This document shows, one piece after another, positions 22,955 through 33,078 of a stretch of DNA of 64,000 nucleotides. The notes under the pieces were generated by a model, which made no database searches, was not told the DNA's origin, and saw only the letters and a program-made list of their open reading frames with translations. Position numbers and translations under genes: made by a program. Source of the stretch: Diphasiastrum complanatum. Its lineage: Eukaryota; Streptophyta; Lycopodiopsida; Lycopodiales; Lycopodiaceae. Location: the NCBI GenBank assembly GCA_029204225.1, contig CM055111.1:10987999-11051998 (forward strand). The letters are read 5' to 3'. Position 1 is the first letter of the stretch. The number at the start of each line of letters is the position of its first letter.

Positions 22955-23242
22955 AGTATCCTCAAAAAACTGGGACATAAAATCTTCTGCAGCACCTTGC
23001 AAGGCCTGCATGGCTGTCACAGCAAAACGAACATCAAGCCCAAGTGACAGAGTGACATTTCGGACAAATCGGCCGAAAGGAGCTCTAGGGATCAACAATT
23101 CAGTTGATCTTTGGAGTTTTTTGATCTCCGTAAGCCAGACCTGCTTTCTGCCACGCCTACGGCCAGTACCAAGGGGAACACGGGAATGGGATGGCTGTAT
23201 AGTGGTGATGGCACGGGCGGTGGATTTAGTCCTGGGTATCAT
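22955..23242 (-). pseudogene. Histone H3-like gene, C-terminally truncated
   Basis: The minus strand from the ATG at 23242 gives 96 H3-like residues. The N-terminus PRTKSTARA corresponds to the H3 start ARTKQTAR. The tail is about 30 residues with a basic GRRRGRK. Next come the alpha-N helix and alpha-1 (LTEIKKLQRSTELLI, APFGRFVRNV), alpha-2 (DVRFAVTAMQALQGAAEDF) and FFEDT. The family end (loop 2 and alpha-3, normally ~35 residues) is missing. The frame has no stop or shift inside the homologous part. The residue matching H3 K4 is kept, but the position of K9 is Ala, and loop 1 has no centromeric-type insertion. The protein would package or mark DNA in the nucleus if complete. It is a very divergent H3 variant; a centromeric form is possible but not supported by loop 1. 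Confidence 0.82.
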
Positions 23243-23560
23243 TCTCGGAAGAAGAAAATTAACAAAAAGAAGTTTGAAATAAACAAAAGTGGATCAAAAC
23301 AAAAAAATTGCAACGAAAGGGCACTTGAGATCGATACCAACACTGAATATCGGTTTCGAGTGCAAGATCTACAGAGATTATATGCAGAAAAGAGATGTGC
23401 GCTTGAAAGCGATATTGTACAGTAGGCAGTATCAGACTCAAGCGCACTGTGAGAGAGCGGAAGCTTGAAGGATGAAAGAGCGCGCTTGAGAGTGATATCA
23501 GGAGCTAAAAGCGAGAATTTTGCGAAAAAAATGAAAATTTTGAGGGCTTATACATACGAA
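23243..23560 (-). promoter_or_regulatory. Promoter and leader of the H3-like gene (block A)
   Basis: On the minus strand TATGTATAAGCC (23556-23545) is a TATA-like box about 300 bases before the ATG. Downstream of it CGCAAAATTCTCG and GATATCACTCTCAAGCGCGC align with the leaders of the two plus-strand blocks. Short phrases of the form (G)ATATCG-TTTCAAGCGC recur several times. Homology on opposite strands suggests the promoter/leader was duplicated in inverted orientation. Confidence 0.6.
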
Positions 23561-24100
23561 ATTTTTGCACGTGTGAAAAGATGGCCGAGACACATGTCGT
23601 CAGATGATTAGACCACGTGGAATGTTTGTACTGATTATGATATACCCATTATGAGGCCACGTGGGCTGAGACATGGGCATGAATCCCTGATCGACGCATG
23701 TCATTCTCGCACGTGACAAATGTCAGATCCATTCTTTTAGGTACGGCGCATTTATTTTGGCCAATCAAAAGTCGACACGTGTTCCTTCGCCACTTTTCCA
23801 CATGTGCAAAATAATTTTTATAAATAGATCTTTTTGGGCACGGATTCTCACGCAAATTCACGATTGCTTTGTCGGATATCGATTTCAAGCGCGCAGCTTG
23901 CTCTCATTACAACTCGTTGGCTACTATGCGCCTAGGTCCGATACTGCATCGTTCGGTATCGCATTCAAGCACATATCGCATACCTTTTCTTTTCTGGTCG
24001 TTGTTCCTGCGCTCGGATCCGATACTCCAACTTCAAAAATATCTCTCGAGTGCTCGTTGATTGGACGTGCTTGTCAGACCAGGGGTTTGCGCCTGAGAGC
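23561..24100 (+). promoter_or_regulatory. Promoter and leader block B
   Basis: It contains G-box-like CACGTG cores (for example CCACGTGG), a conserved ACACGTGTTCCTTCGCCACTT stretch and a TATA box (TATAAATA, 23819-23826). A leader follows with GGATATCGATTTCAAGCGCG and GCTCGGATCCGATACTCC. The whole block is repeated downstream as block C. No long coding frame follows B itself. Confidence 0.65.
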
Positions 24101-24149
24101 GATATCTTTGTTTAAAATGTCTAATTTTGAATCACTTTCTTTTTTTAAT

Positions 24150-24654
24150 GAATTTTTAAAACACGTGTCATTTGATGATTAGTCCACGTGGAATGTCCGT
24201 ACTGACAATGATGGCCAAATTAGAAGGACACGTGGTCTGTGACACGTGCGCAAATCATTTGACGATGCGTGTCATTCTCGCATGTGACAGATGTCAGATC
24301 AATCATTCAAGGTACGGTGCATTGATTTGGGTCAATCACATGTCAACACGTGTTCCTTCGCCACTTCTCCACACGTGCAAAAAATTTTATATAAAGAGGT
24401 ATTTTTCGGCTCGAATTTTCATGCAAATTTATGATTGCTTTGCCGGATATCGATTTCAAGCGCGCCGCTTGCTCTCATTACGTCTCGTTGACTATTATGC
24501 GCTTGGATCCAATACTGCATCCTCTGGTATCGCATTCAAGTGCGTTTCCTATCCCTTTTCTTTCCTGCTCGTTGTTCTTGCGCTCGGATCCGATACTCCA
24601 GCTTCCAATATCTCTTTTTCAGTACTCCGTTATTCAGGTCTTAAAATAAAGACA
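24150..24654 (+). promoter_or_regulatory. Promoter and leader block C (tandem copy of B)
   Basis: It has the same order of elements as block B: CACGTGTCATTTGATGATTA, CCACGTGGAATGT, GTGTTCCTTCGCCACTT, a TATA box (TATATAAAG, 24388-24396), GGATATCGATTTCAAGCGCG and GCTCGGATCCGATACTCCAG. It ends at the ATG at 24655 of the plus-strand gene, so it is the likely live promoter of that gene. B and C form a direct repeat of roughly 570-590 bp period. Confidence 0.65.
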
Positions 24655-25842
24655 TGATTCATTATCAGGACTTGGTGGCATTCGACAAGCATATCTATAA
24701 AGCTAAGCTTGGCAGAATGTTTACCAAGTTACATAATGATTTCAAGTCTGTAGATGAGTGCCCAATTCATAATAAAAAAATGTAGATTTGTTGATTTTCA
24801 ATCTGCTTTTGTTTTTTTTCTTTTGTTAAATATTTCTGACGATTCGGACTCTATGCCCTCCACTTCTGAAGCAGCTTCTTCTAGTTTTACAAATTCTGAA
24901 AAGTCAAAGATTGTAGATATAGAAACCTTTTTTATTGATAAGAGTGTTAATTTAGATGACTGTTCTTATTTTGATCCTGTTCGAAATTAGTCTTCCTTTA
25001 TAGGCCTTAGAACACCCACCACCCTTTCTCCTTCTGATAAATGTTTGATCACTTTGCCTACTTATAATATAGATAATAATTCCTTTTTGACAATATCGGA
25101 TCTTTTTGACTTCACTGAAGTTGAGACTCTTTGCATTTTGAGCAAAGAGCTTGATGAATTTTCGGATATTATTGATTTTGATGCTGATGATCTTCTCCCT
25201 GGTGTTGACGATGTACATAATGATAAATTTTATTTAGGGAAAGATTGCTTGAAAATGGTTGAGGAAACGCGCAACAAAGAAGATGATCTGCCTTCTAAGG
25301 AGGAGTTTCTTAGAATCCAAAGTCAACTTGGATTTCCATAGCCAACTGTCTATTCACCAACAATATTGACATCGAAAGGTAGACATAATATTGATGGTGA
25401 GACAGTAATCAGAGAAGACAAAGCCGAATGCGTAAGTTTTTGTCTCTTATCAAATACTAGTAAATTTTTTATGTCCTTTGTTTTTTTATCATTTCAGGAA
25501 ACAATTTTCCTTGATGATTTCGCAATTCGTCGAGGAGGGTAAAGATCTTCTGCAAAAGAATTTTCAAGAGATCATGCACTCGGGCACTATCTAAAGTCCT
25601 TCAAGAATAATGAGATAAGTGTTGCCCATTCAAAGTTTCATCAACATGGTGAAACTATGATTATGGCAATCAAGGCACTGTCTCATTTTCTTGGAGGACA
25701 TAATTCTAATAAGGTGGTTAAAATTTTAGAATATGGACCAGTGAATTCCATGCTTAGATCATCTCATTTTGCAGTGTATGCTGCTTACGTTGATCTTAGT
25801 AAGCATGAAAACTATGAGCTAAAGAAAAAAATTGTTGCATGA
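24655..25842 (+). pseudogene. Acidic intron-bearing gene of unknown function, broken
   Basis: Not recognised. Directly after promoter block C, an ATG at 24655 opens MIHYQDLVAFDKHIYKAKLG. A change of frame or an unrecognised intron then leads to a Ser/Asp-rich acidic stretch (DDSDSMPSTSEAASSSFTN) and further acidic sequence (ISDLFDFTEVETLCILSKEL, DFDADDLLPGVDD). A 66-bp intron (about 25432-25497, GTAAGT...TTTCAG) joins it in phase 0 to an exon reading ETIFLDDFAIRRGG, HALGHYLKSFKNNEISVAH, FLGGHNSNKVVKILEYGPV and ending KKKIVA. In-frame stops at 24988, about 25339 and about 25540 show it is dead or misassembled. It converges on the transposase-like gene to its right. Its acidic character recalls the 1173-1870 gene, but I see no clear alignment. 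Confidence 0.5.
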
Positions 25843-26004
25843 TTCTAAGTTACAACTTTCATTGGAAAAAATATCGGAAGCAGATTAGATACTGCTGAAT
25901 TGTACTTTGTAAATATTTTTATTTAATATACAAAATTTTATTGTGTGTCTATAACCTACTGACTTGTATAAATTTGCATGTTTTTTGAAATTTTTTATAA
26001 TCCG
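25843..26004. other. Short spacer between convergent genes
   Basis: This AT-rich 160-bp spacer contains TTTTATTTAATATAC-type runs, plausible as polyadenylation sequence for both convergent genes. Nothing else is seen. Confidence 0.4.
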
Positions 26005-28720
26005 TCAATTTTGTATTATGACGAATTTGGATTCTTCTGTAAAACCATTGGAAAAGTTGCAGTATATAGCTGTTTTTTGTGCTAGTCTCGCCATGTTGTG
26101 CACTTTTATGAAATGTCGCTCTTGCTTGCCAATGAGATTTTTCCGGTCTTTGCTATGACCATATGCTAAGACTTCCACTATTTCTTGCAAAGAATGTCGA
26201 ATGATGTCGTAATATGTGCTGCATGTCATAAAAACACAATTTAAATCAGTACCAAAAGTATCTAATTTAATTGCACATATTTGTCTATGGTAGTGTAAAA
26301 TCAAAATCTTACCATATAATGTGTTATATGATCAACACCCCATGCACTCTGAACTGCATCCACAAATTCATTGGTTGTTTTCTGTATCATTTGGACATCA
26401 ATATTTGAAAATTTATCTTTTCTCAAGTATTTCACCATGTTGTCTAACTTTTTTCAAACTTCTACTTTGTGTATACGAGTAGAACCTTCTTCTTCGAAAT
26501 CTTGAGTTGCTGCAATAATTTCTTTCCAAACCGTGTATTGAACCTTAGATTATTTGCCAAAATAATTTGATAAAAATCTTCGAGCTTTAGATCCTCCAAT
26601 GCTCGGCTTGCATGGAATATTTCATGTTTTACCTGATAACTTGTCATTTTTTTTTATTTTAACGTGGCCTTTATGTAAGCCTGCTTTGGACAACACATCC
26701 TCTAATCTAGAAATAGCTTCCTTTGCAGAGGCCTCTGGCTCGGAATTCCATGCAAACAAGATATGAAGATATATTATTTTTTCTATAATATGCACCACCG
26801 CATGCAATGTACAGATATGAACATTTCGTAGAGGAATCGGTAGTACAGGTTTCCAATTAAGATCTTCTCGATCTCTTGATAATCATGTACTCCTTGTCAT
26901 GTCTTTTGTTGTTTTCATGCAATACAAACAAGGGTGTTTAGAGTTGGCGCCATGAGATATATTGAACATACATTTTAATGTCTTCAGATCTCCTGCTAAA
27001 TGCCATTCAATCTTGAAAGTGCCAATTCCAGGAATATTGAGTGGAACTCCCTCCATGTGATTTTTTATGGTGGCAGGATATGATGTTCTATTAAATATCC
27101 ATGAGAAAATGTTATGGTCTTCTTTCAGCACCTATAAGAGAATACAAAAACGTTAGCCTCATAATATTAACACAGAGAAGATTTTAGATATGACATCCAT
27201 ATTCAAATGATTATCCCTATTTATCATGCGAAGGAACTGCTATACCGGAAATGTTGCCAACCACCAGATATCATTTTCTAATTGAACACTGAAATTGAGG
27301 CCTTCTGAGTCCTCTGAATTTGAAAGTGCTCCATTCATGATTGTGAGACTGACTCTTTCCATTTTTTGTCCTTTTATAATTTCAGACTCATCTAACTTGA
27401 GAACAACTATCAACTTATTATTGACATTTTCATTTGTAATACCGTAAAAATTTATGATGAATGTTAATAATTGATTAATGTCAATAAATAAATTGTTGGA
27501 ATTGTTATATGCTAGACTTTCTCCTTTTGAGCAATACACTTTATTGATATGAGATGGATTACCAACTATTGTCTGCATACCATGGTCTAACATGTCCCTT
27601 TTTTTTTAAGATGAAATGGTCGTGGGATTGGAAACTTTTTTAAATTTACCTGTGCAAATGCCTCCTTTATCATCTTAAACATTGTTGCATATGCTTCCCT
27701 ACTGATGCTAGAAAAGTCACATGCCCCCTGAAGCAATGTAGTGTCTAATATATTTCCAACTTCATCCATAATGCTATCAGTAACTGAAGTCTTAATCTTT
27801 TTCATTTTGTTATTATTTAACATTGATTTCATAGATTTAGAAGTCAAGATAGAGCCTAGTGAGTTTCCAATTGAAATCTCATCGGCCAAATGGTCTTCAA
27901 CAACCAATGCTGATCTGCATTGCAAACATAATGATCATGAAAATGTCAGTAGAAATTAGGACACTCATAGTATTCACAACAGTATATAATAAGCAAATCA
28001 ACAAAAAGTTGAAATGAATAAATAACAAAATTAGTGATTATGAATAAATCAAAAAGTTCAAGCAATTTTCAGTACCAAATAAGCTATAACTTACTTGAAT
28101 GCACGGATTCGTCTTTTTCTATGACCTCCTCTGGATGATAGATCACATATATCCTTGTTTACCAGTCTTTTTCTCTTGTTGCTTCAGACCTTTCTGTTGA
28201 GCACATCCATATCTTTAACAAGAGACAAATATGAGATACGCATGGATTGAAATGCAATTTTTATCTCATCATTACTAGTTGTATAATGATGCAAAGAAGA
28301 TTTCAACCTTTGGATCTCCTCTTTGAGCATCTCATTTTCATCCAAACAAGATTTTATCTTTGTAGATTTTTCTTCGCACTCCTTTGATATTTTCCTTGAT
28401 TCCTCTTCCAAATAATGTATTCTTTGCATTGAATGTGCATTTCCATAGAGCATCAAATTCTCACAGTAACCCAAAAGGCCATTTTTACCATGACACATAT
28501 AGATTATTAACTGACTCACCGAATGAAAATCTGGATGTTGCAATGAACATGGATCAATAGGATACAATGTTCTTGATGACCATAAATCTACATGTTTTAG
28601 CTTTTCCTCCCTGTATCGGACCATATCAGAAGTTGACAATTTGGGTTGCTTTGAATTTCTCGTCCTAAGCAGAGCATATTCTGGTGACAGATCCACATGA
28701 AGATGATAAAGCTTTGTCAT
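26005..28720 (-). pseudogene. Multi-exon transposase-like gene, broken
   Basis: Minus strand, start ATG at 28720. Exon 1 (28720-28095) has a charged helical region (SMQRIHYLEEESRKIS and onward, coiled-coil-like) and a basic end (GGHRKRRIRAFK), with one in-frame TGA at 28184. Intron 28094-27915 (GTAAGT...ATGCAG) joins AFK to SALVVEDHLADE. Exon 2 reads KLIVVLKLDESEIIKGQ and runs to LATFP. Intron 27245-27132 leads to VLKEDHNIFSWIF, then HLAGDLKTLKCMFN, ANSKHPCLYC, another in-frame TGA, and NVHICTLHAVVHIIEKI. Later exons continue to FTEESKFVIIQN at 26005. A metal-binding-type Asp, a GDLK segment, a CxxC pair and an LHA segment in this order are what I would expect of an RNase H-fold transposase with a zinc insertion, as in RAG1/Transib. 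This is inference from layout, and the family is not identified. Frame breaks fall in 9-base homopolymers at 27599-27607 and 26647-26655. Confidence 0.55.
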
Positions 28721-29104
28721 CAGTACAGTAGTATAGTAACAAACAACACAATGACAATAACAAAGCTGGAGATGGCGCTAACGACTCTATTGGAGATAGA
28801 GATGGCGTACGCTTTCTTCAGAATTGTCACTCCTAATTCAAATTTTTGAGTGTTCCCAACTACTAGGAGGGAATATTTCAGCATTTTGAAAAATTATAAT
28901 TTAACTGTGGTTAAACACCAGTGAAGTTTGATGTGACTAAACTAAGGTGCATTCATTTACATGGAAAGTAGTGTGAGCAGATGCGTAAAGAAGTTAGAAA
29001 ATGATATTATAATTACTTTATAGTTATTTTTCTCTCTCCTACATGGCATTTCTTATAGGGCCCTCTTTGGGCCCATATTTTCTCTAATGTTTATTCCAAG
29101 ATTT
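28721..29104. other. Upstream region of the transposase-like gene, no gene seen
   Basis: No coding domain. A short direct repeat (GAGATGGCG, 28770-28810) lies close to the start of the minus-strand gene. No TATA box is obvious. The sequence gives way at about 29105 to a minus-strand copia RNase H. Confidence 0.4.
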
Positions 29105-31596
29105 GTCTCAACCATATAGCTTCCTATGCTGCAATACACATTGCCTTATACTCTATTTCTGTGGTGGAAAGAGCAATTGTACTTTGCTTCTTGCTAGACC
29201 AGGAAAAGCAACTGCCACAAAGCTGGAATACATACCCTGTGGTGGATCTATGATCATCATAGTCACCCCCCAAATCCGCATCCACATAGCCACACAACTC
29301 AAGTAAACCCTCATGCTTCTTGTAAATCAGCCATAATCTGAAGTGTCTTTTACATAACGCAAAATGCGCTTAGCTGCCTTCCAATGCGTTTCCATAGGTG
29401 TTGTCATAAACTGACTTACAATACCAACAACATAGTATATATCTGGTCTAGTTGTGGTAAGATAAATCAAACTCCCTACTAACTACCTATACCTCGTAGC
29501 ATCAAATGACTGTGACTCATCAAGCTTAGAAAGCTTTTTACTTAGGTCAATAGGAGTATTTACTAGTTTGCAATCTTGCAACCTAATCCTATGCAGCAAC
29601 TCTTTGACATACTTCACCTGTGTTGAACCCACTTCGTGTCCTTTTTGCCACACCTCTACTCCAAGGCAATAATGCATCAGGCTGAGATCATCTCGAATTG
29701 TTTCATGAGGTCTTTCTTGATCATGTCTATCATCTCTTGATTATTTCCCGTAATAATCAAGTCATCAACATAAAGAGCAATCAAAGCAACCATACCATCA
29801 AAGCATAAGACATGTAGATTTGGATCATAATGTGTTCTCACCATCCCTTTTGAATGAAAGTAGGCATCAATCCTGCTATAGCATGCACGTGGTGCCTGTT
29901 TAAGACCATAAAGCGATATCTTCAAGCGACATACTTTATTCTCCTGTCCCTTTGCTACAAAGCCTTCAGGTTGATCCATGAACACCTCTTCTTCTAACTC
30001 CCCATTTAGAAAAGCAGATTTTACATCCATCTGATGCAAAGGCCAACCAAAATGTGAAGCTAAAGCAACAAGTAGACGTAGAGTATTCCACTTACATACT
30101 AGCGCAAAGGTCTCCTCATAGTCGACGCCTTTACTTTGTGCATACCCTTTGATCACCAATCTTGCCTTATGCTTTGCTATACTTCCATCTACATGGTACT
30201 TAGTCCTGTGTACCCATTTGCAACCAATGGGTTTCTTGCCAACTGGTGGTTCTACTAAGTCCCATGTGTTATGCATAGCAATTGACTCCATCTCCTCTCC
30301 CATGGCCCTGATCCAAATGTCATCATCCTTCGCTTTACCATAAGTTGAAGGTTCTTTGCTTTGAATAATGCTAGATAAGAGAGCATAATTTGCTTCATAC
30401 CTTTCAAGTTGTGTCTTCTCTCTTGTTGATGTTCATAGCTCTCCCTGGCTAGATGATCCTGGAAACTCATCCATGTCGCGACTCTCCAACAATCTCTCAA
30501 ACCACTTAGGGAGCTTCCTGTCAGGTGATCGACTTCCTAGTGAAAATGTATCCCACAGTACATCCTTCTCCTTGTGTTTGTCACCTGCAACTTCAATCTT
30601 TCTTGCACCTCGATTTCAAGTGGTCTTCTATGGTAGGCAATCTTGTTACCATCTCCAATTTTCTCATCAAACTGAGGCTTCCTAAGTTCAAGTGACCAAG
30701 CCTCTTATGCCACAACTCAATTTGTGATAGAATGGATGATACGAGTCCATGTTGCCCCCTTGATTGTAGCATTTAACCTGTACAATTTTGTATTGGGCTC
30801 CCTTACTCCATCCGCAACAACTTTAAACTTTTGCTTCACATCCTTCACAAAGCAACGATCATGGACAAATTCTTCTTTTAACTTTTGATCAGTAATGACT
30901 CCAACATAAAGTAGATTTTTCTTCAAACCTGGTACGTAAAGTACCTCCCTGATCATCCTACTTTTGCCATCAGGTAGTTGGATTGAAACGGTGCCTATCC
31001 CCTTGATTTTGCACACATCACCATTTTCTTGTGAAACGGACGTTCCATTATCCAACACTTTCAAGCTACTGAACCAATTCTTGTTACCTGTCATGTGTCT
31101 TGTGGCTCCCGAGTCAATATACCATGCTTGATCATCTTGATTAGATGATAATGCAGATATGAAGATGCTAGAGTCTTCAATCTCACCCTCATCGACAAGG
31201 TTTCTTGCTTGCTTTGGTTTTCCCTTGCCTCGTTCCACCAGGAATTTGCAACATTCACTCTTCCAATGGCTCTTTTTACCACAATGGAAGCACTTGTCTT
31301 TCTTCTTGGTCTACTGGAAGATCCCTCATCCTCCTGAGTCTTGGCAAATTGTTGTTTAGACTTTTTCTTGCCCTTGCCCTTGCCTTGTTTTTGGCGTGTC
31401 GCAAGTGTCTGATCGTCAATATTTTGACATCTTGCTTTCACCATTTCTCGTCGTTGCTCTTCCTGCATCAAGATTCCTATGATCTCGTCAAATGTTGGCA
31501 ATCTTTTTCTTGATGCTATTCTCCTTACAAACATCTGATAGGATTCTGCAATTGTGCACAATGCATTGTGCACCAGCTCCACATCATGTATGCGCT
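29105..31596 (-). pseudogene. Copia: gag C-term, protease, RT and RNase H (split element)
   Basis: Minus strand from 31596: the gag continues IHDVELVHNALCTIAESY and reaches a zinc-knuckle/basic region near 31260-31380. Protease has AWYIDSGATRHMTGNKNWF. The pre-integrase start ELWHKRLGHLNLRKPQFDEK follows, and there most of integrase is missing (deletion near 30660). RT is in one long frame (30303-29677) with [34 protein letters not shown] and intact LYVDDLIITGNN. RNase H (DADLGGDYDDHRSTTGY, SKKQSTIALSTTEIEY) ends at ~29105, where the 3' end is lost. The missing gag N-terminus lies 8.8 kb away at 40401-40829, separated by a gypsy insertion. Confidence 0.94.
31592..31596. repeat. Left target-site duplication GCGCT
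   Basis: GCGCT at 31592-31596 is repeated at 40401-40405. Removing 31597-40405 restores an uninterrupted copia gag frame (GER joined to IHDVELV), so the insertion points are exact. Confidence 0.95.
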
Positions 31597-32858
31597 TGTG
31601 ATGCCACAAAAATGTTAAATATTGAATATCAACATGAATATGGCATGATATACTCAGAAATGAAGATATGAGCTGGATAAGTATAAATCATGAAGAGGCG
31701 TAAGTCATTTTTCGGGAATATATCTCCTAAGTACTTGCCTTGTAGTTAATTGCAAGACCTTTTAAAGGGAAAGACATTGTCTTGGACAACCTTTACTAGG
31801 TTGTCCATACAAAACGACTAGATACGAAAAGACATGATAAACTAGAGTAATTTTAACTCATAGTTAAGTATACCTCCTATGGTATAGGTGAACGTATTCT
31901 CAGTCTAATCATTAACTAAACCCTTTCGCGGGAGCGACGCACCTGTTGTTTTAGAGGTGTGTTTGTTCGTCCCGTAGGACATATATTGATCTCACACTTC
32001 AGTCTTGATTATTGAGAGAGAAGAGTTTATGCTTATGTAAGAGATTGAAGAAGTGAATAGAGTTCTGTGAGTTATTCTCTCTTATCTCTGTTCTCCACAC
32101 TGCTGAGTGTGAGTGATCTAGAGTCTGCTAACAATCTCTAATGCATTTCATGAATTTCTCTCTGATCAGACAGACGCTCTAGTGCATTACAGTCGTTTGC
32201 TATGTTTCCGTAAAGCATGCTCTAAAGAACTATCTTTAAACCATCTTATTCGTTTGTCGCAAATACTTTCTTTTTGGCACTCGAATAACGACTATCTTTG
32301 GTACAGTCTAGCACGATCATTGAATAAAGTTGTATGTATACATATGAGATGACAGTCCATGTCTGAAGAATTAAGTCTCTGATCTGTCTTCCTGATTGGC
32401 ATTGACATAAGTTTCTAACGTATTCTAAAACTCTTCGTGTTCTTTAACCATTAAGTTGGACTTTAGTTGTTGAGGACTTTTGTCTAGAAACGAATAGTTC
32501 ACGAACGCGATTAATTAATTGTCTGCACAATCGTGAATACATCGAACAATTCTCGATTCTCTGTTGACACCTTAATCAGCCAGAGTGTAGTACCGTTGTA
32601 CTACTCTGATAACATCTCATCTGTAAAACGCGCTTCATCCAATTTGGTAGAGGCCAGATTGTTGTTCTGAATTTATTAATCTACCCATCCCAAATATAAG
32701 TAATACTGGTTACTTTTTAATGTCTCTCGACAACCAGAATAACCCTCGAAACCACTTGCCATAATTGTACCAAAAACATAACTTTCTAACGTTGTCCTCT
32801 GTGGGAACGACATTATTTACTATAAAATCTATATTAACCCTGTTGGTATAGTACGACA
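31597..32858 (+). mobile_element. Gypsy 5' LTR (1262 bp)
   Basis: It starts TGTGATGCC directly after GCGCT and ends TAGTACGACA. Near-identical sequence makes up the 3' LTR (39328-40400), with roughly 4% differences over the part I compared, mostly C/T and G/A. A 9-base hairpin (TGGACAACC-loop-GGTTGTCCA, ~31783-31807) lies near the point where the two LTR copies start to match. The first 180 bases (31597-31776) have no counterpart in the 3' copy. Confidence 0.92.
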
Positions 32859-32870
32859 TATACCAATTTT

Positions 32871-32888
32871 TGGTGCCGTTGCCGGGGA
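32871..32888 (+). mobile_element. Gypsy primer-binding site
   Basis: TGGTGCCGTTGCCGGGGA lies 12 bases after the LTR. It resembles the TGGCGCCGTTGCCGGGGA sites of plant Athila/Tat-type gypsy elements, which use an Asp-type tRNA, with one base changed. Confidence 0.85.
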
Positions 32889-33078
32889 TGGTTTAGGAAA
32901 GTTATAAGAAATCTGACAAATTCATTTTCATCTCTAGTGTATGTCAAATAGAGAATCCAGATTAGAATGATACTATAAGCTTAGAGAGGAATTTTTATGA
33001 AGACAAAGTGAGAATACTAGTCGAAGAAATATAGACGAAATCACTGCCCAGTTACTTGAACTCCTTATTAGCTTCGGT

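Noticed and set aside
22955-23242. Calling the H3-like gene CENH3
   Set aside because: Loop 1 has the same length as canonical H3, with no centromeric insertion, and alpha-3 is missing; the evidence supports only a divergent H3-like gene.
23555-24654. Plus-strand open frames at 23757-24182 and 24172-24657 as genes
   Set aside because: They lie in the duplicated promoter/leader blocks, parallel each other because of the duplication, and have no upstream start context.
26005-28720. Calling the transposase-like gene RAG1/Transib or another named family
   Set aside because: Only the order of an Asp, a GDLK segment, a CxxC pair and an LHA segment is reminiscent; no diagnostic motif of a named family can be read reliably.
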